Below, in pieces: positions 22,281-32,042 of a stretch of DNA of 54,037 nt (positions are counted from its first letter, which is position 1; every line of letters starts with the position of its first letter). This DNA comes from Sporisorium sorghi (lineage: Eukaryota > Basidiomycota > Ustilaginomycetes > Ustilaginales > Ustilaginaceae), in assembly GCA_023212695.1 (NCBI GenBank), contig JALCCG010000151.1, positions 1 through 54,037 of the forward strand, read 5' to 3'. The translations under genes and the position numbers were made by a program. Under the pieces are notes generated by a model. The model searched no databases and had not been told where the DNA came from. It was given only the letters and a program-made list of their open reading frames with translations.

Positions 22281-24674
22281 CTACGCCTCAACAGCCGTAC
22301 TGTTCTGTGCTACCACCTCGGGACATTCCGGCCTGGTCAGGTTGGCCCCCAGCTGGCCGCCAAGCCAGATAGCGACGCCATTACTCCAGCCGAACCCCAC
22401 TTGGACGGCGTACTCGCCCCCTGACCCGGCGGCATTGACGTCGCTCGCATTGAACTTCTCAAACATATTGCCGATGGCAGTCGAAGCATTGAGGCCGTTG
22501 GCGGTCAGGATGCTGTCCGGGACGGGCTGGAAGGCCGGGTCGGTGGTGTTGAGTTTGCCGCCCGTGGCGCGCCAGGAGCAGAGCGCCGAGGCGACGTAGC
22601 GGTTGGCGAGCTCGCGCACGAGTTCGTCGCGCCATCTCTCGCCGCTCGTGTTGTTGCCCGTGTTGAGCAGCGGGTGCAGTTCGACCGAGGGATCGCTAGG
22701 ATCGGTGGCGCCGGCGAGCGTCTCATTGATCGCGCTGCCAGGCTCGTTCTCGATGCCCTGGACCGGCAGGCTGTCCTGCGTCTGGCCGAGCTGGTTGGTA
22801 CCGTTGGCCATGGGGATCAGGGCGAACGTGCCGTTCTCGGCCGGCAATTGCGGGCCCGCCGCCAGCATGTCCGGCAGGTTGCGCAGCGCTTCGAGCGCGA
22901 TGTAGGTGTGCGGCGGCCAGGCGTTGGCGAAATCCCACTGTTGACCAGTGGTGACGAGCGAGGCGGGCAGCGTGCCGTTGAAGCGGTCGATGATGTAGCG
23001 CAGACCAGAGAAGACGCCCTGCAGGTTCTGACGGCGCTGGTCGAGGCTGATCGACTCGTTGACAAACTCCTGCGGCAGGATCTGCGCCCACAATGGGAAG
23101 AAGCCGGCTGGCGTGAAGAAGGGCGCGCGATCGCCCAGCGTCGTGTTGAAGTCATAGAAGAACTTTTTGCTCGGATCCCAGAACACGTCGAGGATCGCCT
23201 CTTTACGCGCCTGAGCCTGCTGCGCCCAGTAGTTGGCACGGGTTGCGTTCGGCTGCGTGCCATTGCCCGAGATCTTGTAGAACGCAGAGAGCTTCTGCTC
23301 GCACGCGAAAAGGATCGAGTTGAGGTCGACGGGCAGCTGTGCCGCTGTGTTCAGGAAACGCTGGGCAGGGATGGTGTCGGTCAAGTTGATCGTGGGGCGC
23401 TTAGACCAGCGGGCCGCCGAGTAGTCGCTGCCGCTCTCGGCACCCGAGGCGATGTCCGAGTAGAGCGTCGCTTTTTGCGTGTCGTTGAGATCGAGACCGG
23501 ACTCGGAAGCGTCCTGCACGGTCTTGTAGTCTTCCAGATAGCTCTCTGGACGCGGCGCCGAGGTGTCGACCTTGTAGTGGGTGATGTTGTGCGTCGCATT
23601 CGTAAACGGAGAAGTGAACTCGATGGTGCGGTTGGTCTTCCAAAACGACATTTCGCGCTCGAGCAAGGGCAGGAAGCGCTGCAGCACCGACGTGTCGTTG
23701 TACGCCTGGATGTACTTGTCGATCATGAGCGTGAAGAAGGGAGGCTGCGAGCGGTTCTCGTAGTAGACGCGGTTGCCATTCGGTATAAACCCGAGGCGGT
23801 CGATGAGGTCGCCAAAGTTTTCGAGGATCGCCTTGACGACCGACTGGAGCTGCGAGGTGATCAAGCCTTCAATGACAAAGTAGGTATCCCAATAGTAGAG
23901 CTCGCGGAAGCGGCCTCCAGGCACCACAAAGACACGGCTCTCGTTGAACGGGATGAACGACGACACGCAGCCGTCGCATTGAACGCCAGACGGACTGGAC
24001 GAGTTCGTAGTGCGCGCCAGCAGCTCCCAGTAGCTGTGCACCTGCTTGAGCCAGTCGCGCACCACCTCGTCCTCGACACCCTGCAGGAACTCGGGGTCGG
24101 TGACAAACTCGCTGCCCAAGTCGGCGGGGACGAGCTCGACACCTTCTGCAACGAAATTGTCGTCGACAAACTGGATGATCTCGTCGTAGGTGATGTTGCT
24201 GGCGTTGCCGCCACCGAGCTGGTTGAACTTGTCGAGTACGACGGACTCGGGCTTGGAGGTGGCCTTGTCGACGAACGTCTTGCTGTCCTTGAAGATGCCT
24301 GCGAGCTGGACTGCTTGCAGCAAGGGGCCGGGGCAGTAGATTGGGGATGTGCAGAGCTCCTGCGCGGGTGGCAACGGACCGGTGGGGATGAAGGCGGTGG
24401 GCGTGGTGGTCGCCGATGGCACAGCCGCGGGGGGCTTTTCGGCCAGAGGATTGACTGAGGAGGTGGCCGAAGTGGCACTGCTGCTGCTGCTGCTGCTGAC
24501 TGTAGGAGAAGCAGATGTCACTGCAGAAGAAGCTGCGCTGCTGGCACTTGAGGCTAGACTGCTGACCATGGCCGTCGTCGAGCTGGCGGCGCCGGAAGAG
24601 GCGCTGTCCTGCGCAGCGACGACTGCCAAAGCTGGCAGCAGCGCAACCAGCGACTTGAGTCTTGGTAGACGCAT
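22281..24674 (-). CDS. Secreted GH37 alpha,alpha-trehalase
   Basis: The enzyme splits trehalose into two glucose, probably outside the cell or in the vacuole. The 797-aa product begins with a signal peptide (about 1-22, ending VVAAQ), then a Ser/Ala-rich linker (to about 70), then the catalytic domain. GH37 signature 1 appears as PGGRFRELYYWDTYF (about residue 250) and signature 2 as QWDFANAWPP (about 577). The catalytic-acid motif reads ESGSDYSAARW, where many GH37 enzymes have ESGWDxSSRW. Many potential N-glycosylation sites fit secretion. The frame is open for 80 codons upstream, but the ATG at 24674 gives the signal peptide and lies about 80 bases below a TATA-like box, so it is chosen. 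U. maydis has a GH37 enzyme called tre1; this may be its orthologue, but that was not tested. Confidence 0.93.
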   Translation of the reverse strand: MRLPRLKSLVALLPALAVVAAQDSASSGAASSTTAMVSSLASSASSAASSAVTSASPTVSSSSSSSATSATSSVNPLAEKPPAAVPSATTTPTAFIPTGPLPPAQELCTSPIYCPGPLLQAVQLAGIFKDSKTFVDKATSKPESVVLDKFNQLGGGNASNITYDEIIQFVDDNFVAEGVELVPADLGSEFVTDPEFLQGVEDEVVRDWLKQVHSYWELLARTTNSSSPSGVQCDGCVSSFIPFNESRVFVVPGGRFRELYYWDTYFVIEGLITSQLQSVVKAILENFGDLIDRLGFIPNGNRVYYENRSQPPFFTLMIDKYIQAYNDTSVLQRFLPLLEREMSFWKTNRTIEFTSPFTNATHNITHYKVDTSAPRPESYLEDYKTVQDASESGLDLNDTQKATLYSDIASGAESGSDYSAARWSKRPTINLTDTIPAQRFLNTAAQLPVDLNSILFACEQKLSAFYKISGNGTQPNATRANYWAQQAQARKEAILDVFWDPSKKFFYDFNTTLGDRAPFFTPAGFFPLWAQILPQEFVNESISLDQRRQNLQGVFSGLRYIIDRFNGTLPASLVTTGQQWDFANAWPPHTYIALEALRNLPDMLAAGPQLPAENGTFALIPMANGTNQLGQTQDSLPVQGIENEPGSAINETLAGATDPSDPSVELHPLLNTGNNTSGERWRDELVRELANRYVASALCSWRATGGKLNTTDPAFQPVPDSILTANGLNASTAIGNMFEKFNASDVNAAGSGGEYAVQVGFGWSNGVAIWLGGQLGANLTRPECPEVVAQNSTAVEA

Positions 24675-24750
24675 CTTGACGGGGTGGTGAAGGGGTCCGT
24701 AGTTTCGTGTGAACGATGGTGGTGATTGAGAAGGGACCTCCAAGTTGGAG

Positions 24751-24758
24751 CTATTTAA
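24751..24758 (-). promoter_or_regulatory. TATA-like box upstream of trehalase
   Basis: TTAAATAG on the minus strand, about 80 bases upstream of the chosen ATG. The spacing matches two other TATA-like boxes in this window. Confidence 0.45.
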
Positions 24759-25850
24759 CGCAAAGCTGCTCAGCCATAGCCTCCGCTTGACGTCGCTGCT
24801 CGAGCCACGAGGGTCATAGCTCTGGAAAAGCGGGGTCGACTCGCACGACAGCACTTCACTGAGTGTGACCCACCAAAACGTCACTTTTTTTGCGGAGAAA
24901 AGTCGAGTTCGCACAGTTTGACTGGCGCACTAACCGATGTTTCACAAATTGGAAATTTTTCATTTTTAATCCAAAAATTAAATCCTATTTTCTCTCTTCG
25001 CTCGGGGACGCTGCCGAATCGGAAGACGACTTCGGCCTTTTCAACGGCGATTGTTCCGCTTGCAAGCTGCGTCGAAAAGGCGGGGCAATGCAGTCGATGC
25101 TTTTCTCGACTTTCGAATCCGAACTTCATCGCCGATTATCCGCATAGCAAGAACGAATCGGGCCGATTTGGGTTTTAAAAGGTGTTAGATCTGTTCGGCC
25201 GCTGCTCCTTCACCCGACTGTTTCGATGAGGTGCTCGCTGTTGCTGGCCATGCCTGGTGATCTCTGATCTCTGACACCTACTCCATGGCATGACTAGAAG
25301 AGAATGGCTGGCTGGCATTCTCAAAAAGGTATGCCGACGCCTTCCGTTGGATCAAGTATCAGTTTTCGACTCTGCCGCCATCGTCGAAAGCATCACCATG
25401 CCAAGGCGCCCGGGAGTTGGCGTCCGAACAAGCAGGCAGGGCCAAGCACCCCAGAATCGAGTTTGCGGTTACAGTTACGCCGACAAGGTCGAGCGCGAGG
25501 CTAAAACCCATCTCATTTCGGTTTTGACCCTTCTTTGTGGCGGTGCCGAAGGTGGATCGCGAAAAACGAGCCGTCCCCCACTCGCGCCGAAATTGCATCT
25601 GAGGCACATTCGAACCGAGCAGCCGGCCAGCAACGGTGATCCTTGGCGTGAGACTCTGTCAGCGGTTGACCAGCAAGGTGCGATTTGCAACCCTGGTTTC
25701 GGACTTGTCCGTCTGGACCTTTGGTGAGAGGAGCGAGAGGCCTCTCGAAATTAAGCTTTCCTCTGCTCTCCTCTCCTCTGCATTGCCGTGTTAACCGTCA
25801 CCGAAAATAGCTTGCCAATCAACAACAGCGACAAACAGCAGGGAGGAGAA

Positions 25851-25854
<4 letters not shown>

Positions 25855-25883
<29 letters not shown>
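25855..25883 (+). repeat. Poly-T tract, 29 nt
   Basis: An uninterrupted run of 29 T between two divergent genes. Confidence 0.9.
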
Positions 25884-26756
25884 CCCCTTTTCTCATTTTC
25901 AAATAGGATTCTGGAATTTGGCGCTCTCGCTCGCTCGCTCGCTGTCTCCGGCTTAGATCCGATGCTGATTGAGAGTGAGTGAGAGAGATGCTTTCGGCCA
26001 ACCTTATCCGCGATCAGTTCTAGCCACAAAGCATCCCTCGCTGTGTGTTTTCCAGGTCGATCTCTCGGGCGGAGTGCGCCATTCCGTGTGCAATCACCAT
26101 CATCGTGGTGGGATTGTGTGCCGCAAAAAGACTGCGTCGGCGAATGTGGATGCCGATGCTGCTTGTCAAATGAGTTGCTGCGTCCCAAGCGCAAAAGTAC
26201 ACCGTTCCGGCTAAACTCGTTAGACAGCCAGCCTTGAACCCCTTTCTCCATCCCATCTTTGAACGCAAATGCAAAGGGGACATCACTTCCGAACAAGCTC
26301 GAGGCTTTGCGCACTAGCTTGCCTCACTTGACACGGCTCTCGCGCAAAAGCGCAAGCGCAAGTTGCTGCTTCATTTGCGACGATTGCCGATAACCAATTC
26401 GGTCGCTGCCGCTGCAGTGAGGTTATCGGAGCATCTCCGCTTTACGACCGATGCTCCTCCCACCATCCCTTGTCCCCTCTTATTCAGCCCCCTCGGCCTA
26501 CATCCGACCTAGTTGCTCACTGTGACAACAACAGACCCAATTCCGAACCGATCTTTAGCTCACTTTCCCACGCCAGTCTCTTTACCGCCTATCCTCGCAA
26601 CACGCTTCCAGTCAATCACAGCTCTGGATCTCGCACGACAGCACTCAGATCAGCACTAAGCCAGCTCCAGCAGCGATTACCTTTGCGAACACCATCATCC
26701 TTCCCACCACCCTCTTCGATGCTTGCCTTGTAGGCCGTAACCACACCCATTCAAAC

Positions 26757-29609
26757 ATGGCCAGCGCCGATCAGAGCGTGGGTCGCAAGCGCACCCTCGT
26801 CGATCCATGCTCATCCTCTCACACATGCACAAAGTACTCGAGAACATCTTCGGCATGCTCGCCTAGATCCAGTCCGCCGCCTACCTCGCGTCATATCGAG
26901 CAGTCCACCTCACCAGCTTCCTCGTGTGACCCATCAGCAACATCACCTGACAGCACTTGTCGCAACTCGTCGGATCCATTCCCGCGCTACTCTCTAGGCA
27001 TCCCTCACCTCGATGTGCTGCTCCCTTTCCGTGATGGTCTCGATCTCCTTCACGCCTACCACCAAGGCATCGGCTGGATCTACACCCCTGTCGACCGCAC
27101 CACCCTCCTCGAGACGCTCGAAGAAGCCGAACGTCACGGCGCCGACTCGATCCACCCGCATCGTCTCGCTTGCCTCTTGGCTGCGCTCGCTCTCGGCGAC
27201 TTGTTCTCAACTTGCTTTCCCACTCCATCAACCACACCCTCGACGAGTCGCCCCGATAATCCCGCCGACTCCTCTGCAAAGCGTGGCAGGATCTGGTTTG
27301 GTGTTGCTTCCGCCTGTCTAGCCGGCTCACGCAAACGTGCCGAGCTCATGCACAATCCTACGCCAGATGCGTGCTCCGCCCTCTACCTCATGTCCACCTA
27401 CCTCCTGTGCTCCAACGACGAGGAGCTCTTCTACCGCTCTCATGGACTCACCGGGCTCGCGCTCATCCTGGCCAAGTCGGCACTCATCCCCTCTTGCGTT
27501 GCATCCGACCCGACGCGTCCGACGTCACAGATGGCAGCGCCTTCCGTTGCAAGCCAGCATCAGGTAGCCGCCGATTCCGCGTTACCGACAGCGCCTGCAT
27601 CGACCTTGGCTCCCGCCGCAACCGACCAAGACCGTCTCCACTGCACGCGACTTCTCGGCGATCTCATCTTTCATCTTCGCTGTCAGGCCCTCACGTTCGC
27701 ACTCCCCGGCACCTTCAGCCACAACAACTCGCCCGACATCGGCGCGCCTATAGCCAGCTTCCCAGATGTGCCCACCATCCAGGCCATCTGGTCCGCCTTC
27801 GGCACGCCGCTCTACACAAGCCTCGATGCGTTCGGCAGCCGCTACAGCCCCAACATCTTTCACAACTGGAAGCTTGGTCTCGCCGATCTCATGCACCAGG
27901 TCTCCAGCCTTACAAACCAAGTCGTCACGCTCGACAACCTTGCGTCCCCTTTTTCTGGCTCATGCGGTCTCGATCCAGCCATGCTAGCCGACAAGCTGGC
28001 AGCACAGCGCAGAGAAGCTAATGGGCTCACGCTGCCGCACCATGGCCAGATCGTCAAGCTCGACGAGAGGATCCGACGCTACCATGCCAGCTTGCCCGAG
28101 TTTCTGCTGCTGCACAAGCCGCTGCCCATCGACATGGCGGGCAAGGTCGACGAGGACGAGCTGGCGCAGATCATCTGTCAGCGGCACGTAGCGTGCAGTA
28201 TGGTGCATCGTATGTTGATGGCGCTGCATCGGCCGTGGTTCTTATCTGCGCTTGCTGGGCGATCGCGTGCGTCGAATGCCGCGTCAGGAACGGGCGATAC
28301 TTCATCGCCTTCTGGGCCGGGCCAAACAGAAGCATCATCGGCAGCAGAACAGCCATCAGCGTCGGCCATGTTTTCCCTGTCCGCCGTCCTGCGCTCAGCC
28401 ACTTGGCAGACCGAGACGTATGCAAGTGCCACCGCCTGTGCTCCACCGCAGGCACTCGCCTGGTGGCAGTTTACCAACAATGCGCTCGCCGCCGCCATCG
28501 TCCAGGCCACCGCGTTGCTGAGGCTCTCGTGTCCTTTTAAAGACAGAACCTCGGTGGCGGAGCAGGCAACGTCGGCTGCTGCGCCGCAAGCAACCCATCC
28601 GTCGTCGCACTTCCACACGCAGGTGCGCAACGATCTCGACAAGAACATTTGCTCGTTTCAGAATGTGGCCAAGCGATGCAAGCTCGCGGCCAAGGCGTTG
28701 CCGTTCTTGCAGCGCGTCAGCTCGGCGATTGATTCGGGCTTCTGCAAGTCGAAGAGTGCAGGCGCGTTGGGGGCGGATGCGCTACAGAGCAGCACTTTGC
28801 CGGAGGAGGCACGAGGAAGCCCGCCATCGTCATCAACTACATCAGTATCGGTATCGGATGCCACGGGGCAAACGAGCACCGAAACGGCTTTGGATTCTCT
28901 CACTTGTAACAACAACAACAACATCGACTCTAGTCCCAGTCATCGCAACAGCAACAGCAGCATCAGCAGCAACATCAGCAGCACCAGCACCAGCAACAGC
29001 ATCAGTACATCTCACAGCAACAACACCGTCTCAGACACGAACAGTCACATCCTCGACCAGCCTCGGCGATACACGCTCAGCACGGATTTCCGCAACACCG
29101 ATGCTCAATCTCCCCACCAGAGTCCCTTGGCAACACCGCACGGAAAGCTGCAGGAGAACGCCACAGAAGCCAGGCGGGCCTCGAGCGCCAAATCCGAGCT
29201 GGAAGCCATCTTTGGACCGGCGGCGTCCGGGCTCGAAGTGTCGGCTGCTGCGCCCACGAAGACTGGTCCCGTCAAACCGCTCTACCGGCAAAGCTGGGAG
29301 CCGATCCCCGTGCCTCCGCCTAGTGTGTCGCGGGAGGGTGAGGATCAGATCTCGCAGCCAGCAGCGAGCGACGATGCGGGCGAGTCGTCGTCGTCGTACG
29401 GGAACTTTCCGAGGACGCCTAGGCCTGGGTCGCCTCAAATCGACTCGGACAGGGGGAATGGGGAATCGGCATCGGACGAGAAAGCGGCTGCAGGCGGAGG
29501 CGAGAGCAGCAGCAAGAAGCAGACTTCGGTGTCGGATATCGTGCTCGAGTGCATTCGGTTCTGGCAGCCCGAGATGCTTGCTACTCCGTCGACGGAGCGT
29601 CGATCGTGA
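26757..29609 (+). CDS. Fungal transcription-factor-like protein, no visible Zn cluster
   Basis: The 950-aa product resembles the middle homology region (fungal_trans type) of Zn2Cys6 regulators: LLHAYHQGIGWIYTPVDRTTLLE (about 97-120), ...LACLLAALALGDLFS, and HVACSMVHRMLMALHRPWFLSAL (about 480-500). The N-terminal 80 residues are Ser/Pro/Thr-rich with scattered Cys but no CxxCx6C cluster. The C-terminal ~270 residues are low complexity with Asn/Ser runs (NNNNNIDSS) and acidic or Ser-rich patches. It may be a regulator that lost its DNA-binding finger, or one with an undetected upstream exon. Likely nuclear. The start follows a C/T-rich leader and reads MASADQSVGRKR. Target genes cannot be told. 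It converges on the monooxygenase gene, with 172 bp between stops. Confidence 0.75.
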   Translation: MASADQSVGRKRTLVDPCSSSHTCTKYSRTSSACSPRSSPPPTSRHIEQSTSPASSCDPSATSPDSTCRNSSDPFPRYSLGIPHLDVLLPFRDGLDLLHAYHQGIGWIYTPVDRTTLLETLEEAERHGADSIHPHRLACLLAALALGDLFSTCFPTPSTTPSTSRPDNPADSSAKRGRIWFGVASACLAGSRKRAELMHNPTPDACSALYLMSTYLLCSNDEELFYRSHGLTGLALILAKSALIPSCVASDPTRPTSQMAAPSVASQHQVAADSALPTAPASTLAPAATDQDRLHCTRLLGDLIFHLRCQALTFALPGTFSHNNSPDIGAPIASFPDVPTIQAIWSAFGTPLYTSLDAFGSRYSPNIFHNWKLGLADLMHQVSSLTNQVVTLDNLASPFSGSCGLDPAMLADKLAAQRREANGLTLPHHGQIVKLDERIRRYHASLPEFLLLHKPLPIDMAGKVDEDELAQIICQRHVACSMVHRMLMALHRPWFLSALAGRSRASNAASGTGDTSSPSGPGQTEASSAAEQPSASAMFSLSAVLRSATWQTETYASATACAPPQALAWWQFTNNALAAAIVQATALLRLSCPFKDRTSVAEQATSAAAPQATHPSSHFHTQVRNDLDKNICSFQNVAKRCKLAAKALPFLQRVSSAIDSGFCKSKSAGALGADALQSSTLPEEARGSPPSSSTTSVSVSDATGQTSTETALDSLTCNNNNNIDSSPSHRNSNSSISSNISSTSTSNSISTSHSNNTVSDTNSHILDQPRRYTLSTDFRNTDAQSPHQSPLATPHGKLQENATEARRASSAKSELEAIFGPAASGLEVSAAAPTKTGPVKPLYRQSWEPIPVPPPSVSREGEDQISQPAASDDAGESSSSYGNFPRTPRPGSPQIDSDRGNGESASDEKAAAGGGESSSKKQTSVSDIVLECIRFWQPEMLATPSTERRS

Positions 29610-29781
29610 AGGGCGCTTTTGTGAAACCTCGAACACTCTCGATGGAGCGTCGGTCTTGAGCAGGAGTGGGTGCTACTGTCACTAAATCTCGAACAATCTC
29701 TTTCATTCAGACAGCCTTTCAGGGTCGACATTTTGTGATTGGTGTGGCACGGATGTACGAACAGCTTGTGGGGCGAGAACT

Positions 29782-31320
29782 TCAATCGAGAGCAGGCGCA
29801 TCCTGCCCAGCGTGCCAGGTGAACTTGGAAGCATAGTGATCCTTCCTGAACGTCTTTTGCCCGACGCCGTAGAGCTTCTCCCTCGAGGTGATGCCGATCT
29901 TTTCGTTGATCCCAAATCCTTCCTGGGGGCCATCTGTTGCGGCCTCCTTTGGCGGCTGGGGGACCTGCGGGTAGTCGGCCCACACCACGCCCCTCTTCTT
30001 GAGGATGGGGACGACAAGTTCCACGAAATCCTCAAACGTGCCCGGGGCGAGGGTGTACGCCAAGTTGAACCCGTCCACGCCCGACTGGTCGACCCAGTCC
30101 TGGAGCTGATCAGCGATGCTCTCTGGCCCACCGACGATCGTCGGTCCCAAACCACCAAGCTTGATCTTGTTGGCCACGGCAGCCTTGTTCCACTTGGGCA
30201 CGTGCGGGTCCTGCGTCGCAAAGTTCTCCACGGCAGACTTGATCGCATTCGACTCGGTGGCGCGGAGCTCCTCATCCTCGCCATACGTCGAGAGATCGAT
30301 GCCGGTCCAGCCGCCGAACAGCGCGAGCGCGCCGTCGTCCGAGCCGTGCTGCAAATGGTCGCGATATTTCTGCTCCGCCTCTGCGTCCGTCTTGCCGATG
30401 ATAGGGCACAGCAGCGCGAGGACTTTGAGCGAAGCCGGATCGCGGCCTGCCTCCTTCGCACCTGCGCGTGCGGCGTCGACGCGCTTCTTGGCAACATCGG
30501 GTTTGTGCGCGGCGATGAAGATCACCTCGGCGTGCTTGGCTGCGAACGCCATGCCCGGGCCGGACGAGCCGGCTTGGTAGATCACGGGCGTGCGCTGCGG
30601 CGACGGCTCGCAGATGTGCGGACCGGGCACGCTCTCGAAGTACTTGCCGTGGTGGTTGATCGCGCGTACGCGGTCGGGTCGCGTGTATACGGGTTTGGAG
30701 GGGTCGTGGACGACGGCGTCGTCGGCCCAGCTGCTCTCCCACAGCTTGTACACCACGTCCATGTACTCGTCGGCGACCTCGTAGCGTTTCGCGTGCAGGT
30801 CTTGGTTCTTGGCGCCGAACTGGCGCGCCGCCGAGTCGAGGTAGCCCGTGACGACGTTCCAACCCACGCGACCGTTGGTGAGGTGGTCGAGCGTCGAAAA
30901 CCTGCGCGCGAGCTCGTACGGATGCACATACGACGTCGTCGCCGTGATCCCGAACGACAAGTTCGTCGTAGCCGCAGCCATGGCCGAGATCAGCAGCAGC
31001 GGGTCGATCACAGGGAACTGCGCACCAGACGACAGCGCAGCGTCGAGATTACCGGCGTACACGTCGTACCCGCCCAGCACGTCGGCGAGGAACAGCCCGT
31101 CAAAGTGGCCCGACTCGAGCAGCTTGGCATGGTCGACCCAGTAGGAGAGCTTGTTGTGATGGCGCGAGCGGTCGGCAGGGTGCGTCCAGAGTCCCGGCGA
31201 CTGGTGGCCCGAACAGCCCATCATGAAGGCGTACAGGATCATGCGTTTTGGAGAGGAGGAGGAGAGACTCAGCTGGCCCACGCCCGCGGCGGTGTCGTGC
31301 GTGGCGGTTGGCGGTGTCAT
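29782..31320 (-). CDS. Flavin-dependent monooxygenase, NtaA/SnaA/DszA (luciferase-like) family
   Basis: Members are FMNH2-dependent class C monooxygenases that oxidise small N- or S-containing compounds such as nitrilotriacetate, sulfones or dibenzothiophene derivatives, with a separate flavin reductase. The 512-aa product has the TIM-barrel pattern: LWTHPADRS near the start, FDGLFLADVLGGYDVY, TTSYVHPYELARRFSTLDHLTNGRVGWNVVTGYLDSAARQFG, and PVIYQAGSSGPGMAFAAKHAEVIF. These are the usual landmarks of this subfamily. No signal peptide or membrane segment is seen, so it is likely cytosolic. The substrate cannot be told. It is unspliced, and its start is the first ATG. The family is common in bacteria and patchy in fungi, so past transfer is possible. 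No flavin reductase gene lies nearby. Confidence 0.9.
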   Translation of the reverse strand: MTPPTATHDTAAGVGQLSLSSSSPKRMILYAFMMGCSGHQSPGLWTHPADRSRHHNKLSYWVDHAKLLESGHFDGLFLADVLGGYDVYAGNLDAALSSGAQFPVIDPLLLISAMAAATTNLSFGITATTSYVHPYELARRFSTLDHLTNGRVGWNVVTGYLDSAARQFGAKNQDLHAKRYEVADEYMDVVYKLWESSWADDAVVHDPSKPVYTRPDRVRAINHHGKYFESVPGPHICEPSPQRTPVIYQAGSSGPGMAFAAKHAEVIFIAAHKPDVAKKRVDAARAGAKEAGRDPASLKVLALLCPIIGKTDAEAEQKYRDHLQHGSDDGALALFGGWTGIDLSTYGEDEELRATESNAIKSAVENFATQDPHVPKWNKAAVANKIKLGGLGPTIVGGPESIADQLQDWVDQSGVDGFNLAYTLAPGTFEDFVELVVPILKKRGVVWADYPQVPQPPKEAATDGPQEGFGINEKIGITSREKLYGVGQKTFRKDHYASKFTWHAGQDAPALD

Positions 31321-32042
31321 TGTGGAGCAAGTTTTCGATGGTGGTGAGGGGAGGGATGTGAGGGTAAGAGGGTTGTAGGGTCTTATACGACGGCGGGAGA
31401 AGAGCTGCAGTCGAGCTAGGTGAGGAAGGTTTTGTGCACAGACGTTGTCCCAGCCGACCGTCGACTAGCTCGGCCATTCACGGTTCATCGAAACAAAGAC
31501 AAAGCAAGATCTGTGTTGGCAGTCGATATCACACTCTCACACGATGCTGAAAAGTGAAGGCCGCACAATGGATCAATCATCATCTTTTCCGGCTTGCTCT
31601 GTGCGATGGCGCCATCATGTAACCGCTCCACGGCCCGTCATTGTACCACCGATTCCCACCAGAGCTCTCACACTCACTCAAACTGTCAGCTAGGGCAGCA
31701 GAAGAGCTGTTGCGGGCAAGGCGAATCGAGGTGAGCAGCCGAGCGACGCTAAGAGTGTGAATGGCGTGCTCTTGCACCTCGAAAACAGGGACTTGAAGCA
31801 GTGTTGGACAGCTTGTCGAGAACGCACGCCATCCGACGTCGATTCGCACACAATTTCCAAGAGCGAATCGAGATATGGTCCCGATTTTGTTCGCCCGATG
31901 CGCATGAAGCTCTCCACATTTCGGCGTTGAGCGGGTTCGGTTGCGGGGGAAAGGGTCGCCAGCGTATGCAAAAGGATCTTCCCGACCAACCTCTCACACA
32001 ATCATTCCGCTCAGACGTCGACTTTGCAGGAAATCGGAGGGC
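31321..32042. other. Divergent promoter region, monooxygenase and carrier
   Basis: 722 bases between divergent starts. No domain is seen in any frame. TTTGCAG at about 32026-32032, just before the carrier ATG, could be an acceptor of a leader intron. Confidence 0.5.

Larger units (their letters stand above)
24675..26756. other. Divergent promoter region, trehalase and transcription-factor-like gene
   Basis: Two kilobases between divergent genes. It holds the trehalase promoter and a 29-T run (25855-25883). Frames such as 25290-25727 plus have no recognisable domain. The 400 bases before 26757 were read for an upstream exon with a Zn2Cys6 cluster and none was found. Confidence 0.55.

Noticed and set aside
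22674..24458. 594-codon plus frame opposite trehalase
   Set aside because: The trehalase signatures are on the other strand. This frame has no recognisable domain.
25290..25727. 145-codon plus frame between trehalase and the transcription-factor-like gene
   Set aside because: No homology, uneven composition and no promoter or splice support.
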